A DNA stretch of 13,056 nt from CAWVWF01 sp963933885 (GTDB lineage: Bacteria; Bacteroidota; Bacteroidia; Flavobacteriales_C; GCA-002722245): the NCBI GenBank assembly GCA_963933885.1, contig CAWVWF010000100.1, positions 1 through 13,056 of the forward strand, in the 5' to 3' direction. Of the stretch, positions 7,143 to 12,919 are shown one piece after another; within the stretch, counting starts at the first letter, position 1, and every line of letters starts with the position of its first letter. The notes under the pieces were generated by a model, which ran no database searches, was not told the origin of the DNA, and saw only the letters and a program-made list of their open reading frames with translations. The translations under genes and the position numbers were made by a program.

Positions 7143-8196
7143 TATCTATAATAGTTTGATCAAATGAAAGCTCGTCTTCATTAGTTTTATGAAATTTGAT
7201 TTCAATAGGTAAGTAAAAAACAGGAAATTCTTCCAGTAAAGGGAAAAGTCTTTCGTCTTTCAATCTCATTGCGTCTTTCTCAGTTGTTATTAGGATCTTA
7301 TCACTTGAGATAATTTCTTTAAACTGATTAATAACTCTAAGGATATCTGAAGGTTCAAATGAATGATGATCATCAAATTCTGATTGTATTACATCTTTAG
7401 ATATTAACTGAAGATGATCTAACAAAGGCTCTATCTTGGCGATACCAGCGAAAACATTTACTTTAAGATTTTTCAAATCAAAATCTTCCTTTGCAAATAA
7501 AGCCTTAGCAGTATTATTAAAAGGTATAACTTCTTGGTAGGCGATGTAGCTAAAAAATATTTTTTGATGATGTTTCGGTCCAATCAATTGAGTAATTCTT
7601 CTATGCTCTATAGGAGAGTATATGTGAGGTGACTTACTTACAACAATAACATCGGCTCTTTTAATTCCCGACTTCCATTCTCTCAATTCACCAGAAGGAA
7701 GCATAAATTGTTTGTCACCAACAGAAGAGTAGTCTAGTAAAACAATACTCAAAGTAGGCTTTATCCATCTATGTTGGAAACAGTCATCTAATAAAATAAG
7801 TTCAGGAGCAATATCTTTTTCAAGTTTTGCAATCCCTCGTCTTCTGTCTCCATCAACAGCAACATCAATTTTGTCAAATTTAGAATGGAACTGCATTGGT
7901 TCATCTCCAATATCTCTAAAAGTTGATTTACTATTAGCTAATACAAAACCTTTAGATGCTCTTTTATATCCTCTAGAAAGCGTTGCGATTTTTTTAGACC
8001 CCTGTAGTAATCGAATTAAATATTCAATATGAGGTGATTTACCAGTACCACCAACAGTAATGTTTCCAACAGAAATAGAATATGTTTTAAATTCTTTAGA
8101 TCTGAAAACTCCTGAATTAAATAGTACATTTCTTAATTTGGTGATAACACCATATAAAAATGAAATTGGTAGAAGAAGGACTCGGACAATAAACAT
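7132..8196 (-). CDS. lpxK: Tetraacyldisaccharide 4'-kinase (LpxK)
   Basis: LpxK phosphorylates the 4' position of the tetraacyl-disaccharide-1-phosphate to make lipid IVA, the sixth step of lipid A synthesis, on the inner membrane. The N-terminus has a hydrophobic anchor-like segment (about 3-17). The P-loop is GNITVGGTGKSP (44-55), followed by TLSRGYKR (73-80), GDEP (97-100), DGDRRRG (115-121) and LDDCFQHR (136-143), all typical of the family. The length of 354 residues is usual for Bacteroidota. The ATG at 8196 is the first gene start of the minus-strand operon and is divergent from the NIF3-family gene. No convincing promoter box was seen in the 109 bases between them. The lpxK end overlaps the phosphorylase start by 11 bases. 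Confidence 0.93.
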   Translation of the reverse strand: MFIVRVLLLPISFLYGVITKLRNVLFNSGVFRSKEFKTYSISVGNITVGGTGKSPHIEYLIRLLQGSKKIATLSRGYKRASKGFVLANSKSTFRDIGDEPMQFHSKFDKIDVAVDGDRRRGIAKLEKDIAPELILLDDCFQHRWIKPTLSIVLLDYSSVGDKQFMLPSGELREWKSGIKRADVIVVSKSPHIYSPIEHRRITQLIGPKHHQKIFFSYIAYQEVIPFNNTAKALFAKEDFDLKNLKVNVFAGIAKIEPLLDHLQLISKDVIQSEFDDHHSFEPSDILRVINQFKEIISSDKILITTEKDAMRLKDERLFPLLEEFPVFYLPIEIKFHKTNEDELSFDQTIIDNVQ

Positions 8197-8305
8197 AGGG
8201 TAAAAATAAAATATTTTGGGGGTTAATTTAGCGTTGTTAGTTAATTGTTAATAAACAGAGCATTCAAGAGAAAATTGATTTCAATGAAAACTTTATTTTC
8301 GTAAC
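8197..8305. promoter_or_regulatory. Divergent intergenic region expected to hold two promoters
   Basis: These 109 AT-rich bases separate lpxK (minus) from the NIF3-family gene (plus) and must serve both transcription units. On the plus strand TTG at 8216-8218 with a 19-base spacer leads to TAGTTAAT, a poor -7 box. TATTTTCG at 8294-8301 is a closer box but lies too near the start codon. On the minus strand I found no TAnnTTTG. The location is supported by gene layout, not by a clear motif. Confidence 0.35.
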
Positions 8306-9088
8306 ATGAAATTAAAAGAGCTTACATCAATTTTGGAAAAATGGGCACCTTTGGAATATCAGGAAAGTTATGATAATTCTGGACTAATCGTTGGTGATCC
8401 AAATATAGAAATCACTGGAGCTCTTTTAACTTTAGATTCTACAGAAGAGGTGGTGGATGAAGCCATTAAAAAAGGAGCAAATTTAATCATTGCCCATCAT
8501 CCAATTCTTTTTGGAGGAATCAAACAGCTTAATGGGAAAAATTATGTTGAGCGCACAATTATAAAAGCGATCAAAAATGATATTGCGATTTATGCATTTC
8601 ATACCAACTTGGATGCGGTAATAAATGGCGTAAATTCCAAGATAAGTGATAAACTTAACCTTATAAATAGATCGATTCTTAAAAAAAGAAAAGAAAATAA
8701 TAAAGTTGGTTCAGGAATGATTGGTGATTTAAAAACTCCGATAAATGAGCTAGAATTTCTAAGTTTTATTAAGAAGGAATTTAAAGCCGGTAGCTTACGT
8801 TATACAAATATTTTAAATAAAGATGTCGTGAGAGTGGCGGTTTGTGGAGGGTCAGGGAGTTTCTTGTTAGAAGATGCAATAAGAGAAGGAGCTGATGTTT
8901 TTGTAACGAGTGATTTTAAATATCACCAGTATTTTGATGCGGAAAACAAGATTGTAATTGCTGATATCGGACATTATGAAGCAGAAATTTGCACTCAACA
9001 GTTAATTTATGAATATCTAAATAAAAAAATTAGTACCTTTACGCTCCATTTTTCGGACGTAAATACTAATCCTATTAATTATCTATAA
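8306..9088 (+). CDS. NIF3-family dinuclear metal-centre protein (YbgI type)
   Basis: This cytoplasmic protein belongs to the NIF3/DUF34 family, whose members form a toroidal hexamer with a two-metal site. A GTP cyclohydrolase 1 type 2 name is often attached, but the physiological role is unsettled. Metal ligands expected from E. coli YbgI are visible: His64-His65 (IAHHP), Asp103 (HTNLD), His223 and Glu227 (GHYEAE). At 260 residues it is the short form; many Firmicutes and Bacteroidota members are about 365-370 residues with a PII-like insert in the middle, which is absent here (LKKRKENNKVGSGMIG runs straight into the second half). The zinc-ribbon gene follows after 5 bases, forming a pair found in other phyla too. 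The start ATG at 8306 fits the family N-terminus. Confidence 0.9.
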   Translation: MKLKELTSILEKWAPLEYQESYDNSGLIVGDPNIEITGALLTLDSTEEVVDEAIKKGANLIIAHHPILFGGIKQLNGKNYVERTIIKAIKNDIAIYAFHTNLDAVINGVNSKISDKLNLINRSILKKRKENNKVGSGMIGDLKTPINELEFLSFIKKEFKAGSLRYTNILNKDVVRVAVCGGSGSFLLEDAIREGADVFVTSDFKYHQYFDAENKIVIADIGHYEAEICTQQLIYEYLNKKISTFTLHFSDVNTNPINYL

Positions 9089-9093
9089 TTATA

Positions 9094-9852
9094 ATGGCAA
9101 AAGCTAAAGAAATTTCAGTAGAGGATAAGCTTAAATCGCTTTACAAATTACAATTAATCGATACAAAGATTGATAAGATTAAAATCGTAAGAGGAGAACT
9201 TCCTTTAGAAGTTCAAGACTTAGCAGATGAGATCGCTGGTTTACAAACTAGAATAGACAAGGTTAACGAAGAGGTTGCAGAACTTGAAAAAGGTGTATCT
9301 GATAAGAAAAACTTAATCGTTGAGTCTGAAGCATCTATTGTTAAGTACAAAGAGCAACAAAACAATGTTAGAAATAACAGAGAGTTTGACTCATTGACAA
9401 AAGAAATTGAATTCCAAGAGCTAGAAATTGAATTGGCTAACAAAAGAGTCAAAGAAACAAAAGCTAAGGTTCAGCATAAAAAAGATTCTTTAACTGAAAG
9501 CGTTGATAAAATCGCGATTAGAAAAGAGGATCATACTTTAAAGCAAAATGAGCTTGATAATATCGTTTCTGAAACTGAAAAAGAAGAAGAAACTTTAGGT
9601 AAGCTTTCTGTTAAAGCAGAAGCTACTATCGAAGAAAGATTGATTGTTGCTTATAAAAGAGTTAGAGGATCTGTAAGAAACGGTTTAGCTGTTGTTTCTG
9701 TAGAAAGAGAATCTTGTGGAGGTTGTTTTAATAAAATACCACCACAAAGACAACTTGATATTAGAATTAGAAAGAAAGTTTTAGTTTGTGAGCACTGTGG
9801 TAGAATTTTGGTAGATCCTGAATTAGCTGAAGAAGTAGCTGATAAGTTATAA
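9094..9852 (+). CDS. Coiled-coil protein with C4 zinc ribbon (zf-RING_7/CdsZ-like)
   Basis: The 252-residue protein has a long charged helical part (about 10-175) with heptad-like spacing, including the family signature NNREFDSL (94-101). It ends in a zinc ribbon with Cys208, Cys211, Cys232 and Cys235 (CGGC...CEHC). Members of this family, such as CdsZ of Chlamydia and the protein encoded beside NIF3 in mycobacteria, are thought to bind nucleic acid or act near transcription. A long antiparallel coiled coil carrying a zinc ribbon recalls DksA and GreA, but that is only an analogy. It is the second gene of a two-gene unit with the NIF3-family gene and is followed by a strong terminator. The precise function is unknown. 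Confidence 0.87.
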   Translation: MAKAKEISVEDKLKSLYKLQLIDTKIDKIKIVRGELPLEVQDLADEIAGLQTRIDKVNEEVAELEKGVSDKKNLIVESEASIVKYKEQQNNVRNNREFDSLTKEIEFQELEIELANKRVKETKAKVQHKKDSLTESVDKIAIRKEDHTLKQNELDNIVSETEKEEETLGKLSVKAEATIEERLIVAYKRVRGSVRNGLAVVSVERESCGGCFNKIPPQRQLDIRIRKKVLVCEHCGRILVDPELAEEVADKL

Positions 9853-9871
9853 TTTCAACAAAACTATATAT

Positions 9872-9908
9872 AAAAAAAGGCGCTATCATTTGATAGCGCC
9901 TTTTTTTT
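9872..9908. terminator. Bidirectional rho-independent terminator
   Basis: A GC-rich 9-bp stem (GGCGCTATC at 9879-9887 with its complement at 9892-9900) closes a 4-base loop. It is flanked by seven A residues on the left and eight T residues on the right, so it works in both directions. It sits between the zinc-ribbon gene (plus) and the small secreted protein gene (minus), whose TAA stop at 9910-9912 abuts the T run. Confidence 0.93.
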
Positions 9909-9909
9909 G

Positions 9910-10089
9910 TTATTTATCTTCCTTGGGTGGTTTGTAAGTTCTAGTCCTGGATTTTTTCTTCTTACTTTTCTCACTCTTTTTTTCTTTCTTGGGTTTTTCC
10001 TTTTTAGTTTCTTGCTGATCATTTACCGCATATACTGGTAATGATATGATTGTAGCTAAGATGAAAAATTGTTTTAGTGTTCGTATCAT
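9910..10089 (-). CDS. Small exported lysine-rich protein of unknown function
   Basis: I do not recognise this 59-residue protein. Starting from the ATG at 10089 it has a clear signal peptide (about 1-21: MIRTLK, hydrophobic core, end PVYA). A mature part of about 38 residues contains 15 Lys and 2 Arg with Glu, Ser and Pro, and no hydrophobic core. A longer frame with 19 extra residues would start at 10146, but that would bury the signal peptide and cross the proS promoter region, so the shorter start is preferred. It converges on the zinc-ribbon gene at the shared terminator and diverges from proS. It could be a polycation that binds lipopolysaccharide, peptidoglycan or nucleic acid outside the cytoplasm; that is guesswork. 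A chance frame is possible but less likely given signal peptide, terminator and spacing. Confidence 0.65.
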   Translation of the reverse strand: MIRTLKQFFILATIISLPVYAVNDQQETKKEKPKKEKKSEKSKKKKSRTRTYKPPKEDK

Positions 10090-10110
10090 TTTATTTTCGT
10101 TGTTTATTCG

Positions 10111-10118
10111 TATTTTTG
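10111..10118 (+). promoter_or_regulatory. Predicted -7 box of the proS promoter
   Basis: TATTTTTG is a perfect match to the Bacteroidota -7 element TAnnTTTG and lies 42 bases before the proS ATG. The position 19 bases upstream (10089-10091) reads TTT, one base from TTG, and overlaps the start codon of the divergent small gene. The predicted transcript would have a leader of about 38 bases. Confidence 0.45.
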
Positions 10119-10160
10119 TTAGGAGAATTATCACTGAAAACAGCAAAAATTATTCCAATC

Positions 10161-11636
10161 ATGGCTAAAAATTTTACAACAAGAGCGAACGACTTTTCCA
10201 AATGGTATAACGAACTCGTAATAAAAGCTGATTTAGCACAAAATTCCGATGTTAGAGGATGTATGATTATCAAACCATACGGATACTCAATTTGGGAAGG
10301 TGTACAACAAGAGTTGGATAGAAAGTTTAAAGAAACTGGGCATATGAATGCTTATTTTCCAATGTTAATTCCAAAATCATACTTAAGTAAAGAAGCAAAA
10401 CATATTGAAGGTTTTGCTAAAGAGTGTGCTGTTGTAACACATACAAGATTAAAAACGAATGAAGAAGGAGATGGTGTTGTTGTAGATCCATCTTCAAAAT
10501 TGGAAGAAGAATTAATCATTCGTCCAACTTCAGAAACTATAATCTGGAATACATATAGAGGGTGGATTCAATCTCATAGAGATTTACCAGTTCTTGTTAA
10601 CCAATGGGCAAACGTTATGCGTTGGGAAATGAGAACTAGAATGTTCTTAAGGACTTCTGAGTTTTTATGGCAAGAAGGTCACACTGCTCATGCTACAGAA
10701 ATAGAAGCTGTAAACGAAACAAGAACCATGTTGGATGTTTATGCAGACTTTTGTGAAAACTACATGGCAATGCCTGTAATAAAAGGTGTTAAAACTGAAA
10801 ACGAAAGATTCCCTGGCGCGGTTGATACTTTTTGTATCGAAGCATTAATGCAAGATGGAAAAGCACTACAAGCTGGAACATCTCATTTCTTAGGTCAGAA
10901 ATTTGCAGAATCTTTCGATGTTAAGTTTGCTGATAAGGATGGTGTGTTAAAATACGTTTGGGGTTCTTCTTGGGGAGTTTCAACAAGATTAATTGGAGGA
11001 CTAATCATGACGCATTCGGATGATGAAGGTTTAGTATTACCTCCTAAATTAGCTCCAATTCAAGTTGCAATCATTCCTATATATAAAGGAGAAGAACAAT
11101 TAGAAGCAATAGCCTCTAAATTAGAGCCAGTTATTAAAGCTCTAAGAGCACAAGGTGTAAGAGTTAAATTTGATGATAGAGATTCGCAGCGTCCAGGTTG
11201 GAAGTTTGCTCAATACGAATTCCAAGGAGTTCCAATAAGATTGGCTTTAGGAAACCGTGATCTTGAATCAGGAAATATAGAAGTTGCACGTAGAGATGAA
11301 AAAACAAAAGAAGTAATTGCTTTTGATGGAGTAGTGGAACATGTAACGAACTTACTTGAAGAAATTCAAAACAATCTATTTACAAAAGCATTAAACTATC
11401 GTACAGAGCATACAACTGAAGTTGATTCTTATGATGCGTTTAAAAAAGTAATACAAGGTAAAGGTGGTTTTGTATCAGCTCATTGGGACGGGACTAAAGA
11501 AACTGAGTTGAGAATAAAAGATGAAACTTCTGCTACAATTAGGTGTATCCCTATAGACTCTGATGAAGTTGCTGGTGTATGTATATTAACTGGTAAACCT
11601 TCAAAACAGAGAGTTCTATTCGCTAAAGCCTATTAA
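10161..11636 (+). CDS. proS: Prolyl-tRNA synthetase, archaeal/eukaryotic type
   Basis: This class IIa synthetase charges tRNA-Pro with proline. The length of 491 residues and the lack of the bacterial editing insertion place it in the archaeal/eukaryotic-like (type 3) group typical of Bacteroidota. Motif 2 lies at about 154-178 (RWEMRTR...QEGHTAHA) and motif 3 at 272-287 (GVSTRLIGGLIMTHSD). The anticodon-binding domain spans about 300-390, then the C-terminal ProRS domain ends in the conserved FAKAY. The zinc site of that last domain is degenerate: archaeal members have two Cys in the first pair (WCGDEEC-like) and CxxC in the second, but here they read WDGTKET and CILT. The open frame extends 28 codons upstream to 10077, but the family starts at MAKNFTTRANDFSKWY, so the ATG at 10161 is chosen. 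The following gene begins 2 bases after the stop. Confidence 0.95.
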   Translation: MAKNFTTRANDFSKWYNELVIKADLAQNSDVRGCMIIKPYGYSIWEGVQQELDRKFKETGHMNAYFPMLIPKSYLSKEAKHIEGFAKECAVVTHTRLKTNEEGDGVVVDPSSKLEEELIIRPTSETIIWNTYRGWIQSHRDLPVLVNQWANVMRWEMRTRMFLRTSEFLWQEGHTAHATEIEAVNETRTMLDVYADFCENYMAMPVIKGVKTENERFPGAVDTFCIEALMQDGKALQAGTSHFLGQKFAESFDVKFADKDGVLKYVWGSSWGVSTRLIGGLIMTHSDDEGLVLPPKLAPIQVAIIPIYKGEEQLEAIASKLEPVIKALRAQGVRVKFDDRDSQRPGWKFAQYEFQGVPIRLALGNRDLESGNIEVARRDEKTKEVIAFDGVVEHVTNLLEEIQNNLFTKALNYRTEHTTEVDSYDAFKKVIQGKGGFVSAHWDGTKETELRIKDETSATIRCIPIDSDEVAGVCILTGKPSKQRVLFAKAY

Positions 11637-11638
11637 AT

Positions 11639-12328
11639 ATGGATGATAAAACCAAAAGAGCCGATATTTTAGAAATTCTAAAAGAGAAAGCTGTTGTTAA
11701 AAAGGATGTCTTTGAAAAAACCAAAGATGTTTTTGCCGATTTAAAAAAAGTAATTCAAGAGTTTTCTGAAACATTAGCGGAAGATGTTAAAGTTTTAGAT
11801 ACACCACTTACAGTTACTTCACTTGAAAAAGGTAAATACGAAATCCGATTAACAATCGCTGGTGATGTTTTGGTGTTTATGATGCATTCTAACGTTTTCG
11901 ATTTTGAGAAAACCCATAAAGTACATCGTACCTCTTATGTAAAGGATAATAAAGGGAAGTCTTATTGCGGGATGATCAACGTATATAATTTCTTGTCTGA
12001 TTCTTTTAAGTATAATAGGGTAAACGATTACGGTTATCTGGTTGGAAGGATCTTTATCAACCAAGATTTACACTTCTTTGTTGAAGGAAAAAAAGAAATG
12101 GGGTTTTTATTTAACGATTTTCAAAATGAAAAGTTTGATGAAGCAGCAATGCTATCTGTGGTTGAAACCATCGTTAAGCATTGCTTGAGTTTTGAACTGT
12201 TTACCCCACCATACAATGAGGTGGCGCATGTTAGTGTTGATCAAATTGAGACTGCGAGTACGATCATGAAAATGAAAACAGGTAAGCGATTGGGATTCCA
12301 ATTTAACACTGATGAAGACGTTTTTTAA
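11639..12328 (+). CDS. Protein of unknown function in a two-gene unit with proS
   Basis: I do not recognise a named domain in this 229-residue protein. There is no signal peptide or membrane segment, so it should be cytoplasmic. Residues about 5-48 look helical and charged. Residues 57-160 look beta-rich, with hydrophobic strands such as EIRLTIAGDVLVFMMH and YLVGRIFI and an aromatic SDSFKYNRVNDYGYL stretch. Residues 165-190 look helical, and the tail (about 205-229) is polar and ends in acidic residues. Two cysteines (C110, C182) show no metal motif. The ATG at 11639 lies 2 bases after the proS stop, so translation is probably coupled. Compositional character and codon use look like the neighbours, arguing for a long-resident gene. 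A role linked to translation is possible only by position. Confidence 0.8.
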   Translation: MDDKTKRADILEILKEKAVVKKDVFEKTKDVFADLKKVIQEFSETLAEDVKVLDTPLTVTSLEKGKYEIRLTIAGDVLVFMMHSNVFDFEKTHKVHRTSYVKDNKGKSYCGMINVYNFLSDSFKYNRVNDYGYLVGRIFINQDLHFFVEGKKEMGFLFNDFQNEKFDEAAMLSVVETIVKHCLSFELFTPPYNEVAHVSVDQIETASTIMKMKTGKRLGFQFNTDEDVF

Positions 12329-12347
12329 TATTTTTTTTGAGAAAGTT

Positions 12348-12377
12348 TTGTCATTGAAGAAAATCGTTGTATATTTG
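12348..12377 (+). promoter_or_regulatory. Consensus Bacteroidota promoter for tRNA-Glu
   Basis: TTG at 12348-12350, a spacer of exactly 19 bases, and TATATTTG at 12370-12377 match the housekeeping promoter consensus TTG-N19-TAnnTTTG at every defined base. Transcription should begin near 12382, about 25 bases ahead of the mature tRNA end. Confidence 0.88.
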
Positions 12378-12407
12378 CACTCCTCTAAATAAAGAGGAAG
12401 ACATATT

Positions 12408-12479
12408 GGCCCGTTCGTCTAGGGGTTAGGACGCCAGGTTTTCATCCTGGAAACAGGAGTTCGATTCTCCTACGGGCTA
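12408..12479 (+). tRNA. tRNA-Glu (anticodon UUC)
   Basis: A 72-base cloverleaf. The acceptor stem GGCCCGT (12408-12414) pairs with ACGGGCT (12472-12478), ending in a G-U pair at the top, with A12479 as discriminator. The anticodon stem CCAGG/CCTGG (12434-12438 and 12446-12450) encloses the loop TTTTCAT with anticodon TTC at 12441-12443. The T arm CAGGAGTTCGATTCTCCT carries the GTTCGAT loop. The 3' CCA is not encoded (CTT follows), so it must be added by nucleotidyltransferase. The D arm has the GTCTAG...GGAC form typical of tRNA-Glu. Confidence 0.97.
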
Positions 12480-12526
12480 CTTAAAAAATGATTATTGGGA
12501 CTTGTTCCCTTTTAATTTATAATATT

Positions 12527-12781
12527 ATGGCAAATCACGCTTCAGCAAAGAAAAGAATTAGACAAACGGAAACTAAAAGGGTTCACAATAAGTATTTTCA
12601 CAAATCAATGAGAAATGCTTTGAAAGAAATTCGTGAAAACGAAGACAAAAAGTCTGCTATCGCTGCTTTACCTAAAGTAACTGCTTTAATCGACAAAGTT
12701 GCTAAAATGAATATCATTCATAACAACAAAGCATCTAACTTAAAAAGTGGACTTGCAAAGAGAATTGCTTCTTTAGCTTAG
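12527..12781 (+). CDS. rpsT: 30S ribosomal protein S20
   Basis: S20 is a primary-binding protein of the small ribosomal subunit that contacts the 5' domain and helix 44 of 16S rRNA. The 84-residue, Lys/Arg-rich, all-helical sequence beginning MANHASAKKRIRQTETKR and containing SAKKRIRQ and HNNKAS is typical. An open frame extends 13 codons upstream to 12488, but the family N-terminus fixes the ATG at 12527. It lies 47 bases after tRNA-Glu with no promoter box in between, so it is probably transcribed from the tRNA promoter and released by tRNA processing. A clear terminator follows. Confidence 0.96.
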   Translation: MANHASAKKRIRQTETKRVHNKYFHKSMRNALKEIRENEDKKSAIAALPKVTALIDKVAKMNIIHNNKASNLKSGLAKRIASLA

Positions 12782-12806
12782 TACTCTTTTAAAACAATAT
12801 TTTAAA

Positions 12807-12835
12807 AAGGCTATCCAAACGGATAGCCTTTTTTT
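12807..12835 (+). terminator. Rho-independent terminator of rpsT
   Basis: The 10-bp stem AAGGCTATCC (12807-12816) and GGATAGCCTT (12821-12830) has a 4-base AAAC loop and is followed by five more T residues. It lies 25 bases after the rpsT stop and ends the tRNA-Glu/rpsT unit. Confidence 0.93.
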
Positions 12836-12894
12836 GTTTATATATAGTGCTGTTGTTTTTATCTGCCTAAATATTTTATCTTAAATTGCATTGC

Positions 12895-12902
12895 TATATT
12901 TG
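12895..12902 (+). promoter_or_regulatory. Predicted -7 box of the last, partial gene
   Basis: TATATTTG matches the Bacteroidota -7 consensus exactly and lies 17 bases before the ATG at 12920. The position 19 bases upstream (12873-12875) reads ATT, so the -33 element is weak. The leader would be only about 12 bases long. Confidence 0.5.
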
Positions 12903-12919
12903 TAAACAAACTACATAAC

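Noticed and set aside
8275..8301. TTG and TATTTTCG ahead of the NIF3-family gene as a promoter.
   Set aside because: The spacer is 16 rather than 19 bases, the box has a mismatch, and the transcript would start at the start codon.
9213..9452. A 79-residue minus-strand frame opposite the zinc-ribbon gene.
   Set aside because: It is the serine/leucine-rich antisense of a coiled-coil coding region, a common artefact, with no promoter or terminator.
10077..10160. A 28-residue N-terminal extension of ProRS.
   Set aside because: The family begins at MAKNFTTRAND; the extension crosses the predicted promoter and reads like translated intergenic sequence.
11849..12064. A 71-residue minus-strand frame opposite the unknown gene after proS.
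   Set aside because: No supporting signal, and the plus-strand gene is better supported by its coupling to proS.
12488..12526. A 13-residue N-terminal extension of S20.
   Set aside because: S20 proteins begin MANHxSAKKR; the extension covers the leader just after the tRNA.
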